From assembly GCF_008642315.1 (NCBI RefSeq), contig NZ_CP029192.1, forward strand, positions 6,200,001 through 6,264,000: a stretch of DNA of 64,000 bases, given 5' to 3'. The DNA comes from Streptomyces venezuelae (GTDB taxonomy: Bacteria; Actinomycetota; Actinomycetes; Streptomycetales; Streptomycetaceae). The position numbers and the translations under genes are program-made. Shown piece by piece: positions 20,549-28,335 of this stretch; within the stretch, counting starts at the first letter, position 1, and the number at the start of each line of letters is the position of its first letter. The notes beneath the pieces were generated by a model. It ran no database searches and was not told the DNA's origin. It saw only the letters and a program-made list of their open reading frames with translations.

Positions 20549-20803
20549 GTGAGGCCCGACCCGCAGGCCGCGCGACAGCCCGCTCCGCCCTCGCCCCGCG
20601 TTTTCGCCGCCCGCCGGGCCGTCGGCGCCCGCATCCAAGCCGCACGCTTCCACGCGAACCTCACCCGAGAGGGCCTCGCCGAGCGCGCCGGGCTCGACTG
20701 CCGGTCGGTCAACCGCATCGAGCGGAGGCACGCCTCGCCCATCGTCGACAACCCGGTCCGCATCGCCGACGCGCTCGGCGTGCCGCTGCGCGATCTCGTG
20801 TAG
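20549..20803 (+). CDS. Small XRE-family helix-turn-helix protein
   Basis: An 84-residue protein consisting mainly of one XRE domain: RIQAARFHANLTREGLAERA (first helices), then CRSVNRIERRHASP (recognition helix) and ALGVPLRDLV at the end. The start is uncertain; GTG 20549 fits the domain size, and GTG 20525 is an alternative. Earlier in-frame codons read low-complexity Arg/Ser-rich sequence. It lies just beyond the tRNA terminator and may control the neighbouring accessory genes. Confidence 0.65.
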   Translation: MRPDPQAARQPAPPSPRVFAARRAVGARIQAARFHANLTREGLAERAGLDCRSVNRIERRHASPIVDNPVRIADALGVPLRDLV

Positions 20804-20852
20804 CGGGGTGCGGCCTCGGCCGGATCGGGGGAACCGGTCGAGACCGCACACG

Positions 20853-21029
20853 TCAGGTTGCTGGTGCGCGCACGCGCCAGTAGGGGCTGTCCAGCACGGC
20901 GTTCTGTCGCCGGACCACCGCGTACGTCTCCGCAGGCGTCCGCCCGAGGGGCGTACAGACGTGGCAGATGTGAGTACCCGTACTGCTGCGGATCGTCGAC
21001 GCCGGCGGGCCCGTGTGCGCGCTGCACAC
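20853..21029 (-). CDS. Putative small cysteine-rich protein
   Basis: A 58-residue frame starting at GTG 21029 with GAAGG seven bases upstream. It begins VCSAHTGPP and continues STGTHICHVCTP, giving a C-x2-H and C-x2-C arrangement suited to one zinc site, then a basic tail. It is not a shadow of any other gene here. I cannot assign a family; it could also be non-coding. Confidence 0.4.
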   Translation of the reverse strand: MCSAHTGPPASTIRSSTGTHICHVCTPLGRTPAETYAVVRRQNAVLDSPYWRVRAPAT

Positions 21030-21096
21030 CGGACCGCCTTCGAGTGACTGACGGTTGTCGGCCGGTGCCTGCCCAGCCTCGCCTGCTGCGGGCGGA

Positions 21097-21432
21097 TCAG
21101 GTTGTGGCGGCAGCTGCTTCGAGCTCGTCCTCGCTCGCCCGGAACTCGTCGAACTCACCGTTGACCACCCCGTCGAAGAACTTGGAGATTTCGGCCCGGC
21201 TCATGTACAGGACCGGCGACTCCGGGTCCTTGTCGTCACTGATCGCGATCATGCGTGTCCCGTCGGGGATGCTGTGGTGCGGGTGGTTTTGGGCGTCCGG
21301 CGCCGCGGCGAGGATCACGCATTCCTTCAGAATCGGGTCGAGGTCGGTCTTGCCGGCCTTCCGCCAGTCGAGGTGCGGCGCGTGCCAGTTGTCGTACGGG
21401 ATCGTGGTGCGGCCGTTGGTGAGCGTGCCCAT
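21097..21432 (-). CDS. DUF397-like protein
   Basis: A 111-residue acidic protein. The C-terminal half (ISDDKDPESPVLYMSRAEIS followed by KFFDGVVNGEFDEF) matches the DUF397 pattern of a DSKDPxGPxL stretch followed by a helix ending GEFD. The N-terminal 45 residues (NWHAPHLDWRKAG) are extended compared with the usual 60-70-residue members. DUF397 genes in Streptomyces commonly accompany XRE regulators of the kind found at 22545, where they are thought to act as partner or antagonist proteins. Confidence 0.65.
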   Translation of the reverse strand: MGTLTNGRTTIPYDNWHAPHLDWRKAGKTDLDPILKECVILAAAPDAQNHPHHSIPDGTRMIAISDDKDPESPVLYMSRAEISKFFDGVVNGEFDEFRASEDELEAAAATT

Positions 21433-21516
21433 GGGGCGCCTCCTGATGGGTTGATCCCTGACCGGGTCAGGGCTAGGTCACCTGTCGCGTGCACGGCAGG
21501 AGTACGTGGGGGTAGT

Positions 21517-21765
21517 TCAGTCCGTTCGGGCCGAGGATCGGGCCTGAGCGCGCACTGTCTTCAGCGCCGCGCTCTCCATCTGGCGCGGGCAGATGCACGG
21601 GCAGTTCTGCTCGGCGCCGACGACGAGCTCGCCCCCACGGGCGATGCTGACCCGAGTCATCTGGTCGCAGTCGTGCGGCTCCGGCGTATCCGTCACCAGG
21701 CGTCGCAGGCACGGCGAGCACGGCAACGGCAGCGGCTCGGCCGGGTCTGCCGGGGTGTCGGTCAC
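21517..21765 (-). CDS. Small Cys-rich protein, third of a coupled set
   Basis: An 82-residue protein starting at GTG 21765, which overlaps the stop of the upstream gene (GTGA), so it is translationally coupled. It contains C-x2-C (PCSPCLRR), then HDCDQM and CPCICP, giving six cysteines and a possible metal-binding or iron-sulfur site. A longer frame to 21885 overlaps the upstream gene and is not used. Family not recognised. Confidence 0.55.
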   Translation of the reverse strand: MTDTPADPAEPLPLPCSPCLRRLVTDTPEPHDCDQMTRVSIARGGELVVGAEQNCPCICPRQMESAALKTVRAQARSSARTD

Positions 21766-21974
21766 TGAGGGACCTCTCCGAGGGGCATGGGGGGCTCGGG
21801 GCCCTGCAGCACGGTGTGTACCGCGCGCAGTGCCCGGCGCATCCGTGCGCCCTCCTCGCACTCCTCGGTTCGGCAGGCGAGGCAACCGAGCTGGTGCGTT
21901 CGGAGCATCCCGTCCACGGTCTGCGAGGCCGCTTCAGGGCTGAAAACCCAGACGGCCAGCGGCTCGGTGCTCAT
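21762..21974 (-). CDS. Small protein with Cys pair, second of a coupled set
   Basis: A 70-residue protein starting at ATG 21974, overlapping the previous stop (ATGA). It has GCLACRTEECEEGARM, a C-x2-C plus nearby Cys, near residues 30-45. It is coupled to the genes on both sides by 4-base overlaps. No recognised family. Confidence 0.55.
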   Translation of the reverse strand: MSTEPLAVWVFSPEAASQTVDGMLRTHQLGCLACRTEECEEGARMRRALRAVHTVLQGPEPPMPLGEVPQ

Positions 21975-22453
21975 CGTGCGCCCGCCCGTCGCGGGTCGCG
22001 GGCCATGTGGACGAGCGCGGCGACGGACGGGATGGCGCACAGGTCGCCGACAATGCGGGGCCGCACCGTCCAGTACAGGCCGGTCGGGCCCGTGAGGTCG
22101 GAGGCCGGTACGGACAGGAACTGCCCAGCGCCCAGCATCGGGGCCTGCGGGTACTCCTGCGTCCACCTCTGCGCGTTGGTGAGCTCGACGAGCGCGTAGT
22201 ACTGGTGCTGCGGCCTGTTGTGGATGACCGGTCCGCCGAGCAGCTCGGCGAGCGCGCGAACCACGTCGTCCGAGTCACTGGTGCCCAGCGCGACGTGCAC
22301 GAGCGGGGCGGGCAGGTATACGGAGTTGAACCGCTTCCCCAGCGGCAGGAGAGCGATGCCTGTTTGCATCCACTCCTTGTGTGCCTGCTCCGGCGCCGCC
22401 TGCGCGCGCGCCAGCCAGTCGAACGCGGCACTGCATGTCTGATGCGTGTTCAC
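21971..22453 (-). CDS. Streptomyces unknown protein, first of a coupled set
   Basis: A 160-residue cytoplasmic protein starting at GTG 22453 (NTHQTCSAAFDWLARAQ). Recognisable segments are GIALLPLGKRFNSVYLPAPL, GGPVIHNRPQHQYYALV and a C-terminal GLYWTVRPR. I recall similar proteins as common in Streptomyces next to XRE regulators; some parts resemble the bifunctional primase-polymerase N-domain layout (LPLGKRF then PVI), but the catalytic residues are not clear. It heads the three-gene set on the minus strand, 91 bases after the XRE-TPR regulator. Confidence 0.65.
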   Translation of the reverse strand: MNTHQTCSAAFDWLARAQAAPEQAHKEWMQTGIALLPLGKRFNSVYLPAPLVHVALGTSDSDDVVRALAELLGGPVIHNRPQHQYYALVELTNAQRWTQEYPQAPMLGAGQFLSVPASDLTGPTGLYWTVRPRIVGDLCAIPSVAALVHMARDPRRAGAR

Positions 22454-22544
22454 CGTCTGCCCCTGCCGTCTGCGTCTTCCCTCGGTCCGACAAGGGTGAC
22501 GAAGCGAAAGGGGACCAACTGTCACTCTTCAGTGACAGTGGATG

Positions 22545-23723
22545 TCACAGGCCGAGCCACGCAGACATGTGGCCCAGGGCGTCGGGAGTCCTGCGCGCCT
22601 GGTGCACGAGCCCCTCGATCGTTGCGCGTGCGCCCGGGTGGTACCGAGTCTGTTGTGGCGCGACCTCGCGCGCTTTGGCGATGGACTTCAGCGCTGCCTC
22701 TGTACGGCCCGTCTCCATCTCCGACCGACCCCGGTCGATCAGTACGTGAGCACGACGGGAAGTGGGCCACGTGTGAGGCACCTTGATCTTCCGTGCCTTC
22801 TCAACAGCCTTGCCGTACTGGCCCATCTCCGTCAGCGCGGACAGCTCGTGTGCGGCCCAGTTCGTCGGCCCGAACGACAGCCAGTGCACATGCTCGACGG
22901 CGCCGGCCCGCTTCGCGATCTGTTTGGCCTCCCGCAAGTGCTCCTGCACTGCGGCCTCATCGCGGGCGCGCGCGGCGATGACGGTGGCGCCGAGGTGCAG
23001 CTGTCCGGCCACGGCCAGGGACTCCGGGGATTCACCGGTCGCGTCGAGGAGGCGATGGCCTGCGTTTACGAGGCGAAGCCCGATGGTGTGCTCGCCCTCA
23101 CGGTGATAGACGAGGCCGCGCATGTACTGGCGCACGGCCGAGAGCACCGGATCGGAGGCCCGCTGCGCGGCCCATTCCATACGGTCGAGCGCGATGGTCG
23201 AGAGGTCGTAGAAGCCGAGCTTGACCGTCACGTCGTGAGCAGTCCGGTAGGTGGACCCAAGCGCGGCCCATACCTCTGTGGACGGGGTGCGGTAGGCCGC
23301 CGTCGTGAGTTCGCTGATCAGCAGAGGCAGTGTCACGGCAGCCTTGTTGAGCTGGGTGGCCCGAACCTGCTGGCACAGGGTGTCTGCTGCTGCCACCAGC
23401 TGCGGCGTCTCGCGTGTGGCCACGTCGGGGTCGGCGCCGAGGTCGAACAGGTCGAGCGATTCACGGATGGGCCGGATCAGCCCGGCGAGCCGGTCCTGCT
23501 GCAGCTCGGTCATGTACGGCTGTCCTGTCAGGGTGGTCACGTCCACCCGCAACACTCGAGCGCAAGCCGCAGTGAAGGCGGGACTCGCTGCCTTGTGGCC
23601 ACCCTCGACCTGGTGAAGAAGGCTGTACGAGTACCCGATCTTCTTGGCCAAGCCGTCCTGCGTGTATCCGGCCAGCTTCCTGTACTTCGCGATACGGGCG
23701 CCGGGGTGGTCGTCTCTGGACAT
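22545..23723 (-). CDS. XRE regulator with TPR-like C-terminal domain
   Basis: A 392-residue regulator. Residues about 8-62 form an XRE helix-turn-helix (RIAKYRKLAGYTQDGLAKKI, then YSYSLLHQVEGGHKAASP). The remaining 330 residues are helical repeats of TPR type (for example QYMRGLVYHREGEHTIGLRL and AREVAPQQTRYHPGAR). Start ATG 23723 is preceded by CGGAG. This architecture is frequent in Streptomyces near DUF397 and flavoprotein genes and may sense a peptide or protein partner. It is divergent from the flavoprotein, with a perfect 12-bp inverted repeat between them. Confidence 0.85.
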   Translation of the reverse strand: MSRDDHPGARIAKYRKLAGYTQDGLAKKIGYSYSLLHQVEGGHKAASPAFTAACARVLRVDVTTLTGQPYMTELQQDRLAGLIRPIRESLDLFDLGADPDVATRETPQLVAAADTLCQQVRATQLNKAAVTLPLLISELTTAAYRTPSTEVWAALGSTYRTAHDVTVKLGFYDLSTIALDRMEWAAQRASDPVLSAVRQYMRGLVYHREGEHTIGLRLVNAGHRLLDATGESPESLAVAGQLHLGATVIAARARDEAAVQEHLREAKQIAKRAGAVEHVHWLSFGPTNWAAHELSALTEMGQYGKAVEKARKIKVPHTWPTSRRAHVLIDRGRSEMETGRTEAALKSIAKAREVAPQQTRYHPGARATIEGLVHQARRTPDALGHMSAWLGL

Positions 23724-23790
23724 ACTGGAACTCCGTTCCTGGCTCACCACTTGGAACGGTACTCGCGCTCGGTAGCGCTGGCCCGGCTTC

Positions 23791-23818
23791 TGCCCCCGAT
23801 CCGCCTGGATCGGGGGCA
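23791..23818. promoter_or_regulatory. 12-bp perfect inverted repeat between divergent genes
   Basis: TGCCCCCGATCC at 23791-23802 and GGATCGGGGGCA at 23807-23818 form a perfect inverted repeat with a 4-base spacer. It lies 38 bases ahead of the flavoprotein start and 68 bases from the XRE regulator start, a position suited to an operator, though it could also fold as a hairpin. Confidence 0.55.
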
Positions 23819-23856
23819 GTTGCATGCGGCCAGCCGTCCGGGGTGGGATGGCGTCC

Positions 23857-24402
23857 ATGACCTCACGCACCCTGTATCTGTTCGGCTCGGCCGCTCCTCC
23901 CGTCTTCGAGCTGGCCGGAGTGATCGAGACGGCGCAGGCCGATGGGTGGGACGTCTGCCTGGGGCTGACGCCGAGCGCGGCCCGCTGGCTCGACGACAGC
24001 CTCGACGAGTTGGCTGCGCTCACCGGGCACCCAGTGCGCAGCGAGTACAAGCGGCCCGGTGAGGACGACGCATGGCCGAAGGCGGACGTCATCCTCTTCG
24101 CTCCGGCCACGTTCAACTCCATCAACTCGTGGGCAGCGGGGTTCACCTCGTCGTTCGTTGTCGGCGTCGTTGCCGAGGCGATCGGCAAGGAGATCCCGAC
24201 CGTCGCGATGCCCTGCGTGAACGCGGCCTATGCCCAACACCGTGCGCTGGACCGGAGCATCGCCGAGCTGCGCGAGCAAGGGGTCGCGGTCCTGTACAAG
24301 GAGGAAGGCGGGTTCACACCGAACCCGGCCGGGTCCGGGAAGCCGAAGGCGTACCCGTGGGCCGCGGCGCTTGCCGCGGCCAAGAAGGTCGCCCCGGCAT
24401 AA
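23857..24402 (+). CDS. Flavoprotein (HFCD/phosphopantothenoylcysteine decarboxylase-like)
   Basis: A 181-residue protein: LYLFGSAAPPVFELA opens a Rossmann-like flavin fold, ADVILFAPATFNSINSWAAG is the flavin-binding segment of the HFCD family, and PTVAMPCVNAAYAQHRAL forms the late strand with a Cys where PPC decarboxylases have PAMN. FMN binding is likely; the substrate is unknown. ATG 23857 is chosen over 23848 or 23824 because the fold begins directly after it. In Streptomyces such flavoproteins often sit opposite XRE-TPR regulators. Confidence 0.75.
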   Translation: MTSRTLYLFGSAAPPVFELAGVIETAQADGWDVCLGLTPSAARWLDDSLDELAALTGHPVRSEYKRPGEDDAWPKADVILFAPATFNSINSWAAGFTSSFVVGVVAEAIGKEIPTVAMPCVNAAYAQHRALDRSIAELREQGVAVLYKEEGGFTPNPAGSGKPKAYPWAAALAAAKKVAPA

Positions 24403-24477
24403 CGAAAGGGCCCCCTCCCGCCCACCACGTTCTCGACTCACAGGCCAGTGCGCCCCATCGGCGCCCACCGCGACACG

Positions 24478-24906
24478 TCACGAAGCGCATATGCGTGAAT
24501 GCCCGGGTAGGTGCCCGGGGAATACATCATGTGGACAGCCGACGGCATCGTCGCCCCTCTTGCGAGAGGCGGCGACGTCCCCGGCCCTCAACTCCCGTAG
24601 CGTGCCTGCGCGCTTCCGCGGCGCGAGCCCTGCGGTCGAGGCGGGGTCCGGCCGCAGGGGAGCCCAGGAGCGGCCGGAACCTGCCCCGCTCAGCGTCCCG
24701 CCACCCTGACCCATGGCCAATGCAATGCCCAGCCGTCCCGCCCTCCCGTACGAGCCACTACAGGTACTGCCGCCGGTGCGGATCGAGGCCCATCGAGAGC
24801 GGGCCAGGATCGCATTCCGCCCCTTGCCCTGGCCGTGAAGCCGGATGACCTCGGCGCGCTCCCCGTCGGTGACGAGACCGCCCTTGCTGCCCTGAGGACG
24901 TGTCAT
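24478..24906 (-). pseudogene. Decayed HTH gene fragment
   Basis: The frame starts at ATG 24906 behind a near-perfect AGGAGG. It begins MTRPQGSKGGLVTDGERAEV and continues through RLHGQGKGRNAI, typical of small Streptomyces helix-turn-helix proteins. After that point the sequence turns low-complexity (SRWASIRTGGSTCSGS) with no recognition helix and runs on to residue 142. I read it as a truncated or frameshifted gene. The rest of the 24403-24976 gap shows no other convincing gene. Confidence 0.4.
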
Positions 24907-24976
24907 GGCAGACACCTCCTCGGGCGTACGAGGGCCCGGCCACGTAGGGTCGCGACCGGGCCGGGCTGAAAGTCGA

Positions 24977-25600
24977 TCAGCAGGACTCTGTGAACTTCAC
25001 CGCGCCGAGCTTCACCGGCTGCCCGTCGAGCTTGGCGCCTGCGGCAGGGTCTTGCGTGCATACCTTCCAGTTCGACTCCATGAGGATGAACCGACTCTGT
25101 CCGGACGCGTCCTCGACGGTGAGGCTCGTGCCCGAGTCGAGGGCGCCGCGCGCGACCTTGACGGCCTTGCCCTTGAAGTCAGGCATGGTCGCGCCTGCAG
25201 CTGCCGGTTCCTCGGCGCCGGCGTCCTTGCCCGGGCAGGTCTCTTCCAGCTTGACCGTGGCGAAGTCGACCTTCGTGTCAGTCGGGTGGGTACCGGCCTT
25301 CGGGGTCTGCGAGCAAACCTTCCAGTTCCGGTCGAAGGCCTGCATGCGGTCGCGGCCGAGTGCATCGTGCGAGGTGAGGCCGTAGAACCCTGCCCCCTGA
25401 GCCTGGTCCTGGGCGGACTGGAGGCCCTTGCCGGTCATGTCGGGGAGTGCTGCTGTCTCGGTCTTGTCGTCTGCGTCCTGGGCGGCGGAGGGCTTGTCCT
25501 TGCTGCTGCCGGTGCTGGAGTCCTCGTCGGGGCCGCAGCTGGTGAGCGTGAGCAGGCTGACGCTAGCGATGAGTGCCGCGATGGCGGTGCGGGTGTGCAT
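24977..25600 (-). CDS. PASTA-domain lipoprotein
   Basis: A 207-residue exported lipoprotein with lipobox TLTSC (lipidated Cys22) and start ATG 25600 behind AGGGGG. After a Ser/Asp/Lys-rich linker come two PASTA-like repeats, at about 52-118 and 136-205. Each opens with a PDMTGKGL/PDFKGKAV strand and ends with WKVCSQTP/WKVCTQDP and PAAG-type turns; paired cysteines probably form a disulfide per repeat. PASTA repeats bind uncross-linked peptidoglycan or beta-lactams in kinases and PBPs. A cell-wall sensing or binding role is inferred. Confidence 0.82.
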   Translation of the reverse strand: MHTRTAIAALIASVSLLTLTSCGPDEDSSTGSSKDKPSAAQDADDKTETAALPDMTGKGLQSAQDQAQGAGFYGLTSHDALGRDRMQAFDRNWKVCSQTPKAGTHPTDTKVDFATVKLEETCPGKDAGAEEPAAAGATMPDFKGKAVKVARGALDSGTSLTVEDASGQSRFILMESNWKVCTQDPAAGAKLDGQPVKLGAVKFTESC

Positions 25601-26155
25601 GATCCCCCCTGGGATGTGCATGTGCTGAAAGGGGCCATCATGCGGCATGTGGGGAGATCGTGAAGGCGTAGTGACGTCGCTGTGACACGAAAGTGGCGGT
25701 GCGGGGCCGATGAGGCGTCGCGGACGGCGGCGACGAACGCGGCGGGCGAGACCGGCGGTGGGGCCGAGGGTGAGGACGGTTCGGGGGTGTCGCTCGTGGC
25801 GTCGGTCGGCTGCTCCCCGACGGGCGGCTCTGGCTCCTCGGCGGCCGCTGCCGCGGGGGTTTTCGGTGTCCATCCGCGCTGGGCGCCCCGGATGGCTCCG
25901 CCGCGTTCGGTCCGGTGAGCGGCAGGGAATCGATCAACCCCCTACCTCGAATGGGCTAACCGGTCGGTGGGTGGGCAGATCGGGTCGATCGGCGCAGGCG
26001 TGCCGCTGAGGGGGCCTCGCAGCGCGCTCCGTGCACGTTCCGTCACTTTCCTGGTTGCGGTGTGCCGCCGGGCGGCGCGCGATGGAGGGGAAGCGTGCGT
26101 CTGTCGTGGCGAGTAACGACATCGCCCGTCGCGCGCTCCGAGGGAGTGATCACCC
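25601..26155. other. 555-base intergenic region
   Basis: This divergent gap lies between the PASTA lipoprotein and the DUF2382 gene. Several open frames exist but are Arg/Ala/Gly-rich without domain structure, so I do not call them genes. The right part must hold the DUF2382 promoter; a GAGGGAG ribosome site is visible near 26140. I found no copy of the tRNA-Val 3' end here that would mark an attachment site. Confidence 0.5.
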
Positions 26156-27046
26156 ATGACGCAGGGCGAAGGCTTCACCAACCCCGACGGGCTCACGGGC
26201 CTGACGGCCTACGACCGCACCGGCGAAAAGATCGGCAGCGTCGAGCAGGTCTATCTCGACGACCGCAGCGGCCGCCCCGAGTGGGTCACCGTCAAGACCG
26301 GCCTCTTCGGCATGAAGCAGAGCTTCGTCCCGCTCGCCGGAGCCCGCCGCCAGGACGACCAGCTGCACGTGGCGACGACCAAGGAAGCCGTCAAGGACGC
26401 TCCCCGCATCGACGCCGACCAGCACATCGAGCCGGGTGAGGAGCACGAGCTCTACGCCCACTACGGGCTGACCCGGCCCGAGTCGACCACCCGTGGCGCG
26501 GCCGGTGGCGCGCCGGCGGCCGGTGTGCGCGGCCGTGAGGGCATGCGCGAGCGCGAGGGCATGGCCGGTGCGGGCGCGGGTGCCGGCATGGTCGGAGCGG
26601 GCGCCGCGAGCCGATCGACGGGTCGTGACGACACCAAGTCCGACGAGATGATCCGCTCCGAGGAGCGGCTGCGGGTCGGCACCGAGGAGGAAGTGGTCGG
26701 CCAGGCCCGGCTGCGCAAGGTGGTCGTCACCGAGGACGTGAAGACGTCCGTGCCCCTCTCCCACGAAGAGGTCCGTGTCGTCCGCGAGCCCATCCGTGAG
26801 GGTGACGGCACGCGCGCGAGCATCGGCGAGGCCGAGGCCGAGGTGACCCTGCACGCCGAGAAGGCGGTCGTCCGCAAGGAGTCCGTGCCGGTCGAGCGCG
26901 TGCGCCTGGAGACCGAGCGGGTCACCGAGACGCAAGAGGTCTCGGACACGGTCCGCAAGGAGCAGATCGAGTACGACCGCGCCAAGGGCGAGCGTGGCGC
27001 GAAGGGCGAGGGCTGGCGCGACCGGAAGCAGGGTCCGCGTCACTGA
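26156..27046 (+). CDS. PRC-barrel and DUF2382 stress protein
   Basis: A 296-residue cytoplasmic protein. Residues about 10-75 form a PRC-barrel (GLTAYDRTGEKIGSVEQVYL, then VKTGLFGMKQSFVPL). A Gly/Ala/Arg-rich linker follows (about 115-165), with REGMREREGMAG repeats. Residues about 170-285 form DUF2382 (EERLRVGTEEEVVGQARLRK, KSVPLSHEEVRVVREP-like and VPVERVRLETERVT). Such proteins are abundant stress proteins (YsnF-like) in actinobacteria. A strong terminator follows. Confidence 0.9.
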   Translation: MTQGEGFTNPDGLTGLTAYDRTGEKIGSVEQVYLDDRSGRPEWVTVKTGLFGMKQSFVPLAGARRQDDQLHVATTKEAVKDAPRIDADQHIEPGEEHELYAHYGLTRPESTTRGAAGGAPAAGVRGREGMREREGMAGAGAGAGMVGAGAASRSTGRDDTKSDEMIRSEERLRVGTEEEVVGQARLRKVVVTEDVKTSVPLSHEEVRVVREPIREGDGTRASIGEAEAEVTLHAEKAVVRKESVPVERVRLETERVTETQEVSDTVRKEQIEYDRAKGERGAKGEGWRDRKQGPRH

Positions 27047-27086
27047 CGTCCGCCGCCCGCCGGTCGGCGCTGCCGCGACTGCGGTG

Positions 27087-27122
27087 CGAAGGCCCCCCGC
27101 CTGTCCCGGCGGGGGGCCTTCG
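27087..27122. terminator. Bidirectional terminator
   Basis: A 15-bp perfect stem: 27087-27101 pairs with 27108-27122 (CGAAGGCCCCCCGCC and its complement). It lies between the convergent DUF2382 gene and the small membrane protein gene. Confidence 0.85.
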
Positions 27123-27139
27123 GCTGTCTCGTGGCCGGG

Positions 27140-27448
27140 TCAGCGGCCGGATCCCGGGTGCGTTCTGCGGTACCGGCGGTCCCAGCGTTCCTGGCGCTCC
27201 TTGCGGATGCGGTAGTCGCGGTAGGTCTTGGGGTAGCCACCGCCTCCACCTCCGCTGCCGCCGCCTCCCCCCATGCCTCCGCTGCCGCTCGCGGCGCCGC
27301 CGCCCGAACCGCTCTTCTTGGCGGCGGAGCCGCCCTCGTAGAAGCGGACCAGGTAGAAGGCGAGTGCTGCCGCGGCGAGCCAGAGCAGTGGCTGGTTGAA
27401 GCCCAGGCCGAAGAGGGCCAGGATCGCGACGACTATCAGGACGTTCAA
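27140..27448 (-). CDS. Small membrane protein with glycine-rich linker
   Basis: A 102-residue protein starting at TTG 27448 behind GGAGGTG. Two hydrophobic segments occupy residues about 2-17 and 20-36 (LIVVAILALFGLGF, WLAAAALAFYLV). A flexible Gly/Ser linker of about 35 residues follows, then a highly basic tail (YPKTYRDYRIRKERQERW). The architecture suggests a membrane anchor presenting a cationic tail. Family not recognised. Confidence 0.65.
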   Translation of the reverse strand: MNVLIVVAILALFGLGFNQPLLWLAAAALAFYLVRFYEGGSAAKKSGSGGGAASGSGGMGGGGGSGGGGGGYPKTYRDYRIRKERQERWDRRYRRTHPGSGR

Positions 27449-27529
27449 GGCTGCACCTCCATGGCTCGAAGGGGGCTCTCGTGCGTGGCTGGTAGCGAGT
27501 CAACGCCCGCCCTCTGCGGCTGTCAATGG

Positions 27530-27886
27530 CTAGGAGGAGAGGGACTCGTCCGGCGTTCCGCGGGCGTGTTTGAGGGCGGCGCGCGCGGCAACGTTGTCGG
27601 GTCCCGTGACCTGTTCCCAGTACTTGTGGCACGTCACGAAAACCGCCAACTCCCGCTCTTTGGCGCGCAGTTCCTCCACCTCGGCCTGCTCTTCCCGGGA
27701 CCATCCGGGGGAGGCGGGGCGTTCCGTCCTGCGCCAGCCGCTGGAGTCGCTGAACCCGTCGTGGGGCTCGACCGACCAGGGCAGACGTTTGAGCAGCGCC
27801 AGGAGCGCGGAGCGGACCCGGTGCAGTTCCTCCTGGCCGGCGAGGAGGTCGGTCGGGAAGTCATGGGGGGCTGGGGTGGCGGGCAC
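27530..27886 (-). CDS. Hypothetical protein
   Basis: A 118-residue cytoplasmic protein (GTG start). It has a helical N-terminal half (LHRVRSALLALLKRLPWS), a central RPASPGW turn, and a C-terminal helix pair with EELRAKERELAVFVTCHKYW. Similar small proteins with an xxFVTCHKYWxx segment are widespread in Streptomyces, without known function. No partner gene is evident. Confidence 0.65.
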   Translation of the reverse strand: MPATPAPHDFPTDLLAGQEELHRVRSALLALLKRLPWSVEPHDGFSDSSGWRRTERPASPGWSREEQAEVEELRAKERELAVFVTCHKYWEQVTGPDNVAARAALKHARGTPDESLSS

Positions 27887-28028
27887 GCCGTAATGGTACT
27901 CCTGTTCGAATTACGTGTGCGAGTGAAGCGCGCGCACGATCGAGCCGACTTCTCCGGGGATGGGGGTGGGGGTGGGGACGAGCCGACTTCTCCGGGACGG
28001 GAACGAGCCGCGGTGGCAAGCTGGAGGC

Positions 28029-28256
28029 ATGTGCCGAAGCATCAAGACGCTGCGTCCGCCCGCGATCCCCGAGGACGCCACTGAGGACGAGATTCGCGCG
28101 GCCGCGCTCCAGTACGTCCGCAAGGTCTCCGGCTTCCGCGCCCCCGCCGCCCACAACCGCGAGGTCTTCGACCACGCGGTGGACGCGGTGGCGAAGGCGA
28201 CGGAGGAGCTGCTGGCGGGGCTGGAGGTACGGGGGGCCGCGGCGCGGGCGTCGTAG
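28029..28256 (+). CDS. DUF2277 family protein
   Basis: A 75-residue protein opening MCRSIKTLRPP, then ATEDEIRAAALQYVRKVSGF, the hallmark of DUF2277. The start is fixed by this conserved N-terminus even though the GGAGG is only one base ahead. Function unknown. Confidence 0.85.
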   Translation: MCRSIKTLRPPAIPEDATEDEIRAAALQYVRKVSGFRAPAAHNREVFDHAVDAVAKATEELLAGLEVRGAAARAS

Positions 28257-28335
28257 GCGCCGACGGGGCGATCAGGCCGCGATCGGCGGCTCGCGCCCCG
28301 CGTGCCGTAAGCCCGCCGTCAGTCCGCCGTGGCCG

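Noticed and set aside
25682..25918. 78-codon plus-strand frame in the intergenic region
   Set aside because: No ribosome site and low-complexity Ala/Gly/Ser composition.
20308..26155. Integrative element with att repeats
   Set aside because: No integrase, excisionase or replication gene is visible and I could not find a second copy of the tRNA-Val 3' end, so I report only an accessory-looking segment.
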